Source: Kiritimatiellia bacterium (GTDB lineage: Bacteria; Verrucomicrobiota; Kiritimatiellia; RFP12; UBA3636). From it: a stretch of 7,834 nt of DNA. Made by a program: the position numbers and the translations under genes. A model generated the notes under the pieces. It was not told the DNA's origin, ran no database searches, and worked only from the letters and a program-made list of their open reading frames with translations. The stretch spans positions 1 through 7,834 of the forward strand of contig JAFUXX010000005.1 in assembly GCA_017476965.1 (NCBI GenBank), in the 5' to 3' direction. Position 1 is the first letter of the stretch; each line of letters opens with the position of its first letter. Below are positions 1 to 6,150 of the stretch, piece after piece.

Positions 1-1
1 C

Positions 2-1270
2 CTGGAGACGCTCGAGAAGTGCAAGTCCTGGATCCGGGCGGCGAACCTCGCCTGCGCGGAGACGGAGGAGGAGTTCGACGCGCTGGAGAGGGACGCGAAG
101 ATCAAGGCGAAGGTGATCGTCCTCTCGAACGGGTCGAAGATCTACGCGCTGCCGGGGAAGCCCGCCTCGTTGCGCGGCTTCACGGGCTACCTCATCCTGG
201 ACGAGTTCGCGTACTTCGAGGACCAGAAGGAGGTCTGGAAGGCCGTCTTCGCGGTGATCGTCAACCCGATGGCGAGCATCAAGCGCGTGTTCGTCACCTC
301 GACGCCCAACGGCCAGGGCGACATGTTCCACCGCCTGGTGGACGAAAACCTCCTCAACCCGAAGCCGGGGCGCAGGATCAAGTGGGAGGTGCAGAAGGTC
401 ACGATCCACGAGGCCGCGAAGGAGTGGGAGGCGTCCGGGAAGCTCGGCACGGTCGTCGACGAGGAGACCGGCAGGGAGCGCCCGAAGACGGCCGAGGAAT
501 ACGTGGAGGAGGTGCGCGAGGCGTTCGACACGCCCGAGGCGTGGCCGCAGGAGTTCGAGTGCGAGTTCCTGGACACCAGCGCGGCGGTGTTCTCCTTCGA
601 CATGCTCAACGCCGCGGAGAGCGCCGAGGCGACGGAGCACGGCTTCGATCCGGACGAGCCGGGCGTCTTCTACGGCGGGTTCGACTTCGGCGGCATCGGG
701 GACCCGTCGGTCTTCTGGCTGGCGAAGGACCTCGGGGACCGGCTCGTGACGCGCGACGTGATGGTCCTGCGCCAGACGGACACCGGCGAGCAGATCGCGG
801 CGCTGCGCTCGCGGATCGACAAGTGCGCCCTGGTTTGCGTGGACTACACGGGACCGGGCCGCGGCTTCGGCGATATCGCGGCCGGCGGGCTTCCGGGCAC
901 GGACTTCCGCGGCTGGGGCGAGTTCGACGAGGATCCGAAGAAGTTCCTGAACGGCAAGATCGAGAAGTGCACCTTCTCGGAGCCGTTCAAGCGCGAGCTC
1001 TTCACGAAGTTCCGGCTGTGCTTCGGGAAGGCCGTCTCGTTCCTCGTCCCGCACGCGGACTGGATCCGGCAGGACTTCCACGCGTTGCAGATGATCGCCA
1101 GCGGCAACGACTTCAAGTTCTGGTCGCCGCGCACGTCCGCCGGCCACTCCGACGGATGCACGGCCGCCGCGCTGTGCCGGCGGGCCAAATCGCTCGGCGG
1201 CAGCCGCGGCTTCTTCCCGCCGAAGTCCTTCGGCCGCCGCCGCGACCCCGACGAAAGGAGCGCCTACTAG
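2..1270 (+). CDS. Phage terminase large subunit, Mu gp28-like (5' end outside window)
   Basis: This is the ATPase-nuclease motor that cuts phage DNA and pumps it into the prohead through the portal. The frame is open from base 2, so the true start and the Walker A loop lie upstream; a GTG at 113 is an internal codon, since residues before it read as normal coding. 422 residues are visible. Seen: a Walker B strand LILDEFAYF (residues 64-72, D67/E68), a coupling motif VFVTSTPNG (96-104), then an RNase H-fold nuclease with acidic residues at D228 (GGFDFGG), D281 (VCVDYTG) and D384 (HSDGCTAAAL). This motif order is that of the large terminases, and the DUF935 portal immediately downstream points to the Mu gp28 type. 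It ends with a basic tail, 2 bp before the portal gene. Function is confident; the exact subfamily is inferred from context. Confidence 0.93.
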   Translation: METLEKCKSWIRAANLACAETEEEFDALERDAKIKAKVIVLSNGSKIYALPGKPASLRGFTGYLILDEFAYFEDQKEVWKAVFAVIVNPMASIKRVFVTSTPNGQGDMFHRLVDENLLNPKPGRRIKWEVQKVTIHEAAKEWEASGKLGTVVDEETGRERPKTAEEYVEEVREAFDTPEAWPQEFECEFLDTSAAVFSFDMLNAAESAEATEHGFDPDEPGVFYGGFDFGGIGDPSVFWLAKDLGDRLVTRDVMVLRQTDTGEQIAALRSRIDKCALVCVDYTGPGRGFGDIAAGGLPGTDFRGWGEFDEDPKKFLNGKIEKCTFSEPFKRELFTKFRLCFGKAVSFLVPHADWIRQDFHALQMIASGNDFKFWSPRTSAGHSDGCTAAALCRRAKSLGGSRGFFPPKSFGRRRDPDERSAY

Positions 1271-1272
1271 CC

Positions 1273-3495
1273 ATGCCGGCCACGATCCACACCCCCACCT
1301 CGCTGCAGAGGGCGCGCCGCACGGCGGCGAGCTCCTGGCTGGAGAGGACGAACCCGCTCGCGGGCCTTTCGATCCGCGCGGCGCAGCGCATCTACGACGC
1401 GGCGCGCGGCGGCGACTTCTCGCGCATCCAGTACCTCTACTCGGAGATCGAGAGGGAGAACCCGGTGCTGATGACGTGCGTCGACCGGCGCGCGTCGGCG
1501 CTCTCGGGGCTGGGCTGGAAGGTCTCGACGCAGCGGGACGGCGCGGAGGCCGACGAGCAGAAGGCGGCGCTCGAGGAGCGCCTCGCGGAGGCGGAGGGGA
1601 TGGACGAGGCGCTGGAACACCTGGCGCTCGCGTTCTTCCGCGGCTTCGCCCACGCGCGGCCGGTCTGGAACGGGCCGGGGCGGCTAGCCGGCTTCGACCT
1701 GCTGAACGGCTGGAACTTCGCGCGGGACCCCGCCACGGGGACGTGGTTCTGGAACCCGCGGGCCGAATACTGCGACCCGTCGCACCCGGGGGCCGGGCTG
1801 GAGGAGGTGCCGCGCGGCGAGCTCGTGACCGTCTCGCGCGTCCGGGATATCGACCGGCCGGCGATGGCGCTCGCGCTGCGGGACGCGGTGGGCGCGCGAG
1901 ACTGGGGGCGCTTCCTGGAGCGCTACGGGATCCCGTTCGTCATTTTCACGGCGCCGCCGTCGGCGTCGGACGCCGCGATGCCGCGCTTCGCCGAGGCCGC
2001 CGAGAAGATCGCGGACGGCCTCTCGACGGCGGTGCCGGCCGGCTCGCAGGTCTCGTTCGCCGGCGAGGCGAGGGGCGCGGACCCCTTCACGCCGTTCGAG
2101 GAGCAGATCCACAAGCTGATCGTGCTCATGAGCACGGGCGGGACGCTCACGAGCCTCGCGGAGTCCGGCGCGGGCACGCTCGCCGGCAACGCGCAGATGG
2201 AGGTCTGGAAGCAGATCGTGAAGCGCGACGGCGTGGCGATCGGCGCGGCGATCGACCGGGCGGTGTGCCGGCCGCTGCTGCGCGGCATCCGCGACTTCGC
2301 CGGCCGGGCGCCGCTCGTGAAGTTCGAGCTGGGCGGCGACCGGCAGCTGGAGCCGGGGGAGATCTTCGACGTCGCCGCCAAGGCGCGGCAAGCCGGCTAC
2401 CGGATCGCGAAGGACGAGCTGGAACGGGCGACCGGCTACACGCTCGAAGAGGACCCCTCCGCGGGGGCCGGAACGCCCGGAACCGGGCTTCCGGGCGGCG
2501 GCGGGTTCGCCCTCAACGCCAAAACCCCGTTGCAATTTGGCTGCAGCCCGTTGCAAAACGCGAGGAGCGCTACGGACGGCAAATCCCCCGACCCGACCCC
2601 TGCCCGCGCCTTAAAACGCATTCTGGAGGCCTTCCGCGCCGACCTGGGACCGGCGGCCGAGGAGCTACAAAGGGTCCTCAAGCTCCCGGAAGCCGAAATG
2701 CGGGCCGCCTGCAGGTATCTTTCAGACCGCCTGCCGGACCTTCTGCCGAAGGATCCGGCGATGGCCGCAATCCTCGCCGAGGAGCTCGCCGGCGCGTTCG
2801 CCGAGGCGGCCGGGGAAACCACGGAACACACGGACGGCACGGAAGCGCTGGCAAACGAAGACCGCGAGGCGGACGGCCAGTTCGCGCCGAAGGGGACCGG
2901 AGACCAGACAGGCGGAGGTTCCGCCGGGTCGGCTCCGTCCGACCCGAAGAAGGAAGAAGGCGAGAAGAAGATCGAAGTCGGATCGACGAACCCGGATCCA
3001 CCCGAGGTGCAAGCCGAACAACTCGCCAAGGCCAAGGCCGCGTTCGAGAAGTGCATCGCGGACCAGGCCGACGTTACCGACGCCTTTTCGCGCGGCGACA
3101 TCGGAAGCATCGACCTGAGGTGGGGGGATTCGAAGAAGGGAATCTGCCATCTCAAGGCAAGACGCGACGCCTATGCGGCGAAGCATCCTGGAGAACCGGA
3201 CGGCGCCGCCACGCTGGCCCGCATGCCGGAAACCATCATCAAGGGGACGGTCGAGGAGGTCTACTCCAAGAGCGGACACACGTCGATCTTTCTCGTCCAC
3301 GACGGCTTTAAGGCCGTTCTGACGAGGGATCGCGAAGGCGGAAACCACTGGCTGCTCTCCGGCTACAAGATCGACGAAGGCGCGCGAGGATACCGCAAGA
3401 ACGAGTTGTGGCGGCGGTACGCAATCGGGGAAGGTGTCAATTCCTCCGACGCTACGCATCCACGGCCTACGAGCGCTTCGTCCGTGAACGGGTGA
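1273..3495 (+). CDS. Mu gp29-like (DUF935) portal protein with C-terminal BECR-type nuclease-like extension
   Basis: The portal forms the dodecameric ring at the capsid vertex through which DNA passes. ATG 1273 is chosen because it lies 2 bp after the terminase stop, has AAAGGAG at 1254-1260, and the Mu portal signature begins soon after it. The protein is 740 aa, well above the roughly 500 aa of Mu gp29. Seen: a gp29 N-terminus with NPLAGLSIRAAQ (from residue 27) and NPVLMTCVDRRASAL (from 63); GNAQMEVWKQIVKRDG (from 305) followed by AIDRAV; a Pro/Gly-rich break near 395-445; a helical stretch at 446-515 resembling the gp29 tail; a linker DREADGQFAPKG (530-541); a Lys/Glu-rich spacer; and a terminal domain at about 610-740 with WGD..KG..H, an LARMPETIIKG strand and HWLLSGYKI. 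That last domain resembles the phage BECR-fold nucleases that usually end MuF/gp30 proteins. No stop or separate gp30 gene intervenes. Portal identity is firm; nuclease identity is by motif resemblance only. Confidence 0.88.
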   Translation: MPATIHTPTSLQRARRTAASSWLERTNPLAGLSIRAAQRIYDAARGGDFSRIQYLYSEIERENPVLMTCVDRRASALSGLGWKVSTQRDGAEADEQKAALEERLAEAEGMDEALEHLALAFFRGFAHARPVWNGPGRLAGFDLLNGWNFARDPATGTWFWNPRAEYCDPSHPGAGLEEVPRGELVTVSRVRDIDRPAMALALRDAVGARDWGRFLERYGIPFVIFTAPPSASDAAMPRFAEAAEKIADGLSTAVPAGSQVSFAGEARGADPFTPFEEQIHKLIVLMSTGGTLTSLAESGAGTLAGNAQMEVWKQIVKRDGVAIGAAIDRAVCRPLLRGIRDFAGRAPLVKFELGGDRQLEPGEIFDVAAKARQAGYRIAKDELERATGYTLEEDPSAGAGTPGTGLPGGGGFALNAKTPLQFGCSPLQNARSATDGKSPDPTPARALKRILEAFRADLGPAAEELQRVLKLPEAEMRAACRYLSDRLPDLLPKDPAMAAILAEELAGAFAEAAGETTEHTDGTEALANEDREADGQFAPKGTGDQTGGGSAGSAPSDPKKEEGEKKIEVGSTNPDPPEVQAEQLAKAKAAFEKCIADQADVTDAFSRGDIGSIDLRWGDSKKGICHLKARRDAYAAKHPGEPDGAATLARMPETIIKGTVEEVYSKSGHTSIFLVHDGFKAVLTRDREGGNHWLLSGYKIDEGARGYRKNELWRRYAIGEGVNSSDATHPRPTSASSVNG
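2526..2556 (+). repeat. Short direct repeat in the portal linker
   Basis: The 10-mer cccgttgcaa occurs at 2526-2535 and 2547-2556 (21-base spacing, so in frame). It encodes the repeated Pro-Leu-Gln pair in the Gly/Pro-rich stretch that separates the portal core from its C-terminal extension. The surrounding bases are less GC-rich than the portal core. It is probably a linker micro-duplication with no separate role. Confidence 0.5.
3100..3495 (+). other. Putative PBECR-like nuclease/toxin domain at the portal C-terminus
   Basis: This covers portal residues about 610-740. Visible order: IDLRWGDSKKGICHL (613-627, with K622 and H626 in the place of the usual G-L-x-H-I helix), a second His at about 638, LARMPETIIKG (648-658), two beta strands around SIFLVHDGFKAVLTRD (671-686), HWLLSGYKI (692-700) and a short tail with DATHPRPTSAS. 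The pattern of Trp-Gly plus helix His, a Leu-Pro-Glu-x-Ile-x-x-Gly strand, an Arg-bearing hairpin and a W-x-L-(T/S)-G-(Y/W) strand is what I know from the phage-Barnase-EndoU-ColicinE5/D-RelE-like nucleases. Assignment to a numbered Pfam family and to RNase activity is not possible from sequence reading alone. Confidence 0.62.
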
Positions 3496-3549
3496 CCGCC
3501 GCCAACGCCAACCAGTCAACCACAAACCGATTTCCAAGTCAAGCATGAA

Positions 3550-4506
3550 ATGAAAACGACGAAACGCTTCTGCAACGCCAATGCGGCCGCGCCGCAGGGG
3601 ACCGTCCGTGCCGGCGACGAGACGGTCGTGCAGCTCGTCCCCCCCGGCGACTGGCCGCAGTGGGACGAGGACGGCAGGGAGTTCAGCCAGAAGTGCGACG
3701 AGGAGACGTTCCGGCGCCTCCTGGAGAACTTCTCGGGCGAGGTCCTCGTGGACGCCGACCACGCCTCCGAGCGCGGCGAGGCGCGCGACACCCGCGCCTA
3801 CGCCTGGATCCAGGCGCTCTCGCTGGACGAAAGCGGCGCGCTGTGCGGAGCCTTCAGGTGGACGGACATCGGCGCGGAGGCGGTGTCGAACCGCCGCTAC
3901 CGCTTCGTCTCCGTCTGCTGGGCGTGCGAAAAGGTCGAAGAGCCGAAGGGGCGAACGGTCAAAGGGTCGAATCGCGTGCGAGTCGGACCGGAAGACTGGC
4001 GGCCCGTCAAGCTCGTCTCCGTCGCGCTCACGAACACGCCGAACATCCCCGCGAAACCGATCTTGAACCAAGAAAGCGCCGGCGGCGCATCCGCCGATCA
4101 ACCCGAAAACAAGGAAACGCCCAACATGGACGAACTCAAAACGCTCCTCGGCCTCGCGCCCGAGACGCCCGACGACGAGGTGATTGCCAAGGCCGTCGCG
4201 ACGCTCAAGGCCAACGCCGAGGAAAAGGCCAACGCCGAGGCCGACGCCTTCGCCGAGGAGAACAAGGACAAGGTCCAGGACGCCGCCAAGCTCCGCGACG
4301 CCTACCTCCGCAGCCCCGAGCTGGCGCGCGAAATCGTCGCCAACTTCAAGGCCCCCGCTCCGGCCCTCGCCCCCGCTCCGGCGAAGGTCGTCTGCGACTC
4401 GACGAAGGCGCAGCGGCCGGATCTCGGCCGCGACAGGCCGCTCTCCGAGCAGCTGCGCGGACTCTCCCCCGAAGAGGCGAACAAGCGCCTCCTCGAAAAC
4501 GCCTGA
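3550..4506 (+). CDS. Mu gpI-like prohead protease with fused scaffold domain
   Basis: The head maturation protease cleaves scaffold and itself inside the prohead so DNA can enter. It has 318 residues starting at ATG 3550; an earlier ATG at 3545 stops after two codons. There is no clear Shine-Dalgarno. Seen: a protease part (about 1-170) with VLVDADHASERG (H71 the likely catalytic His), AYAWIQAL, YRFVSVCW (S121 a candidate nucleophile) and LVSVALTNTPNIPAKPI (about 155-170), all in the order known for Mu-like I proteins and related to the His/Ser prohead proteases. A Gln/Glu-rich hinge leads to an Ala/Glu/Lys-rich helical scaffold (193-318) containing a tandem KANAE repeat and an APAPALAPAPA hinge, and ending ANKRLLENA. 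It sits between portal and capsid as expected. An in-frame internal start at 4126 would make the scaffold alone. Catalytic residues are inferred. Confidence 0.86.
   Translation: MKTTKRFCNANAAAPQGTVRAGDETVVQLVPPGDWPQWDEDGREFSQKCDEETFRRLLENFSGEVLVDADHASERGEARDTRAYAWIQALSLDESGALCGAFRWTDIGAEAVSNRRYRFVSVCWACEKVEEPKGRTVKGSNRVRVGPEDWRPVKLVSVALTNTPNIPAKPILNQESAGGASADQPENKETPNMDELKTLLGLAPETPDDEVIAKAVATLKANAEEKANAEADAFAEENKDKVQDAAKLRDAYLRSPELAREIVANFKAPAPALAPAPAKVVCDSTKAQRPDLGRDRPLSEQLRGLSPEEANKRLLENA
4111..4117 (+). promoter_or_regulatory. Internal ribosome-binding site for the scaffold start
   Basis: AAGGAAA lies 8 bases before ATG 4126 inside the protease coding sequence. The full-length gene start at 3550 has no comparable purine run, so this internal site looks stronger and would favour excess scaffold over protease. 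Confidence 0.55.
4126..4506 (+). CDS. Scaffold protein from an in-frame internal start (Mu gpZ-like)
   Basis: An in-frame ATG at residue 193 of the protease-scaffold gene would give a 126 aa protein beginning MDELKTLLGLAPETPDDE. It is preceded by AAGGAAA at 4111-4117, 8 bases from the ATG, close in form to the site before the capsid gene (AAAGGAA, also 8 bases). Composition is Ala/Glu/Lys/Asp-rich and helix-prone, as for phage scaffolds, with a Pro-Ala hinge near the C-terminus. In phage Mu the scaffold Z is made this way from gene I, so separate expression is a reasoned inference; the product would occupy the prohead interior and be degraded by the full-length protein. Confidence 0.65.
   Translation: MDELKTLLGLAPETPDDEVIAKAVATLKANAEEKANAEADAFAEENKDKVQDAAKLRDAYLRSPELAREIVANFKAPAPALAPAPAKVVCDSTKAQRPDLGRDRPLSEQLRGLSPEEANKRLLENA
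4207..4240 (+). repeat. Tandem 18-bp-period repeat in the scaffold region
   Basis: The 16-mer aaggccaacgccgagg occurs at 4207-4222 and 4225-4240, encoding a doubled Lys-Ala-Asn-Ala-Glu. A similar 18-base period (gcccccgctccgg at 4351 and 4369) encodes the Ala-Pro hinge. Both look like in-frame slippage in low-complexity scaffold sequence. Confidence 0.6.
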
Positions 4507-4530
4507 CCCCCAACCAAAGGAACACGAAAC

Positions 4531-5457
4531 ATGTCCACCTCCCTTACCAGCCCCGGCCTCGTCTTCGCGGCCAACCGGGCCCTCATCGGCGCGCACCGCG
4601 CCATCGCCAAGACCAGCCAGTTCGCGACCGACTTCTCCGCCGACGCGGCGAACCCCGGCGACACGATGGCCGTCGAGTTCTTCGACACCGACCCCGCCAC
4701 GGACTACAACGAGGAATCCAACAACTACGGCACCGTGAACGGCACCGTCGGGGACGTCAAGGTCACGTTCGACAAGCGCGTCAAGAAGACCTACGGCTAC
4801 AAGCCGACGGACCTCCTGAAGGCCTCGGCAAGCATCTGGACGCGCAAGGGCGACGCGGCCGGCCTCGCGGTCGGGCTCGCGATCGAGAAGAAGATCGCCG
4901 CCCTGGTCAACCGGACGGACATCCCGAAGACGGGCGACGGCTTCGGCGCCTACAACGAGCAGGTCGTCGCGAGCATCACCAAGAAGGCGCTCTCGAACCT
5001 GCGCGCGGCGTGCGCCGACGTGGGCGAGGCCGGCATCGACCCGGCCCAGACGATCCTCGTCCTCACGCCGTCCGCGTTCGCCGACGCGCTCGCGCTCTTC
5101 GACGCCAACGTCTACGGCGGCTCCGAGGCGATCCGCCTCGGCATGCTGCCGGGGCTCTACGGCTTCAAGGGCGTGATGGAGCTGCAGCTCTCCAAGACGG
5201 CCGGCGAGAACCTCGTCGGAGCGCTCATTCCGGCCGACGCGCTCGGCGTGGCCGGCCGCACGATCCCCGCGGACGACGTGGGCGACGGCGCGGAGTGCGG
5301 CTTCACCACGGACGACGCCAGCGGGCTCACGATCGGCACCTACGCCTTCGTGGACCACAACACCCGCACGCACAAGTTCACGATGGAGGCGCTCTTCGGC
5401 GCCAAGCTCATCCAGCCGGGCAAGTGCGTCCGGCTCGTGTCCTCGGCCACCGCCTAG
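4531..5457 (+). CDS. Probable major capsid protein (HK97 fold, P22-coat-like layout)
   Basis: This is the likely shell protein of the head. ATG 4531 has AAAGGAA at 4516-4522, and the gene lies directly after the scaffold, the normal place for the capsid gene. The product is 308 aa. Seen: an N-terminal helix (VFAANRALIGAHRAIAKT), a GDTMAVEF strand (43-50) followed by a negatively charged loop, a VKVTFDKRVKKTYGY strand (76-90), a long amphipathic helix with GLAVGLAIEKKIAALV (111-126), an A-domain-like strand DPAQTILVLTPSAF (170-183), then GLYGFKGV and a beta-rich C-terminus. This resembles the arrangement in P22-type coat proteins. The FFDKEHP motif of Mu gpT is absent, so the head is mosaic relative to the Mu-like terminase and portal. 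No enzymatic motif is present. Identity rests on position, size and layout rather than on a clear signature. Confidence 0.78.
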   Translation: MSTSLTSPGLVFAANRALIGAHRAIAKTSQFATDFSADAANPGDTMAVEFFDTDPATDYNEESNNYGTVNGTVGDVKVTFDKRVKKTYGYKPTDLLKASASIWTRKGDAAGLAVGLAIEKKIAALVNRTDIPKTGDGFGAYNEQVVASITKKALSNLRAACADVGEAGIDPAQTILVLTPSAFADALALFDANVYGGSEAIRLGMLPGLYGFKGVMELQLSKTAGENLVGALIPADALGVAGRTIPADDVGDGAECGFTTDDASGLTIGTYAFVDHNTRTHKFTMEALFGAKLIQPGKCVRLVSSATA

Positions 5458-5465
5458 CGGGGCGC

Positions 5466-5504
5466 ACCCCGCCACGGGCCGGCTTGCCGTGCCCGTGGCG
5501 GGGT
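5466..5504 (+). terminator. Strong hairpin after the capsid gene, possible terminator or mRNA stabiliser
   Basis: Perfect 14-base arms accccgccacgggc (5466-5479) and gcccgtggcggggt (5491-5504) enclose an 11-base loop that can itself pair further (cgg/ccg). It begins 9 bases after the capsid stop codon. Only a pyrimidine-rich stretch with ccttttccct follows at 5521, not an immediate T run, so it is a weak classical rho-independent terminator. A partial terminator or 3'-end protector for the abundant capsid message is equally plausible. Confidence 0.7.
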
Positions 5505-5536
5505 CCTCACCCTTCCACCACCTTTTCCCTCCGCCC

Positions 5537-6148
5537 ATGAAACGCCTTCTTTCCCTCCTTTGCCTTTTCGCCGCGACAGCCGCCGTGGCGGAAATCTCCG
5601 TCTACGAACTGGGCGCTGCGCAAGCGGCTGACACGTCGGCGATGTCGGCGCCCGTCTCCGTCGCGGAAGCCGGCGCGGTCGTCGCATTCGCCGGACAGTC
5701 TCCCTATGGCTCCAATGTCGGCGCACCATCCCTCTACCTCGTCCGCGAGGCGTGGACGAACGCGGCGGTCGTGACGCCGCACGCCTGGACGAACTTCACC
5801 TACTCGGTTTCGTACACGAACACGGTGTGGTCCGGCACGAACGCGACCGTCACCGTCGTCACCAACACGGCAGTGCGGCCCTACGCGAGCTTCCCGGACA
5901 CGATGACCGGCTACTGGACGAACGCGACGGTCCGGACGTGGGCGACGACGAACTGGATCCCGGCGCTCTGCTCCGCAACGACGAACCATGTCGTCTATCT
6001 GGACGACTACGAGAACTACGATGGCAACAGCCTTTCGCAGACGAACGGCATCCGGTTTTTCGTTGCACCCGGCGACAAGCTGCTATACCGGTTCAGTTCG
6101 GACTCCGTTCCGTCCGGATTTCGCGCGACCGTCTGGATCGAGCATTGA
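5537..6148 (+). CDS. Secreted protein of unknown function with Thr-Asn-rich core
   Basis: I do not recognise this 203 aa protein. ATG 5537 is preferred over a GTG at 5489, which lies inside the hairpin and would bury the signal peptide. Seen: a type I signal peptide with K2 R3, a hydrophobic core LLSLLCLFAATAAVA and likely cleavage after AVA (residue 18); no lipobox around C9. Residues 73-170 carry nine Thr-Asn pairs, several as Trp-Thr-Asn, in alternating patterns (AWTNFTY, YTNTVW, TNATVTVVTN, YWTNATV) that suggest beta strands. The end (about 171-203, FFVAPGDKLLYRF to ATVWIEH) reads like the closing strands of a beta-sandwich. There is no Shine-Dalgarno, only a polypyrimidine tract. It lies between capsid and connector genes, where a structural protein is expected, but export makes a host-surface or superinfection role possible. 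Both roles are inference. Confidence 0.75.
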   Translation: MKRLLSLLCLFAATAAVAEISVYELGAAQAADTSAMSAPVSVAEAGAVVAFAGQSPYGSNVGAPSLYLVREAWTNAAVVTPHAWTNFTYSVSYTNTVWSGTNATVTVVTNTAVRPYASFPDTMTGYWTNATVRTWATTNWIPALCSATTNHVVYLDDYENYDGNSLSQTNGIRFFVAPGDKLLYRFSSDSVPSGFRATVWIEH

Positions 6149-6150
6149 CC

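Noticed and set aside
113..115. GTG as the start of the terminase gene
   Set aside because: The frame is open and coding-like back to base 2, and a terminase starting here would lack its Walker A region; the gene starts before the window.
19..1272. Open + frame upstream of the portal start that would extend the portal by 418 residues
   Set aside because: It overlaps the terminase frame, which has the Walker B and nuclease motifs. The extension is Arg/Gly-rich, and ATG 1273 has a ribosome-binding site and starts the portal signature.
5489..5536. GTG start for the secreted protein
   Set aside because: It lies within the loop/right arm of the hairpin and would place 16 Pro/His-rich residues before a textbook signal peptide beginning at ATG 5537.
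2722..5538. 938-residue open frame on the minus strand across the portal end, protease and capsid genes
   Set aside because: It is the antisense shadow of well-supported + strand genes. High G/C at third positions removes stops, and its product is Arg/Gly/Val-rich with no recognisable domain.
3660..5540. 626-residue + frame over the protease and capsid genes
   Set aside because: It is an Arg-rich out-of-frame reading of two recognised genes with no motif of its own.
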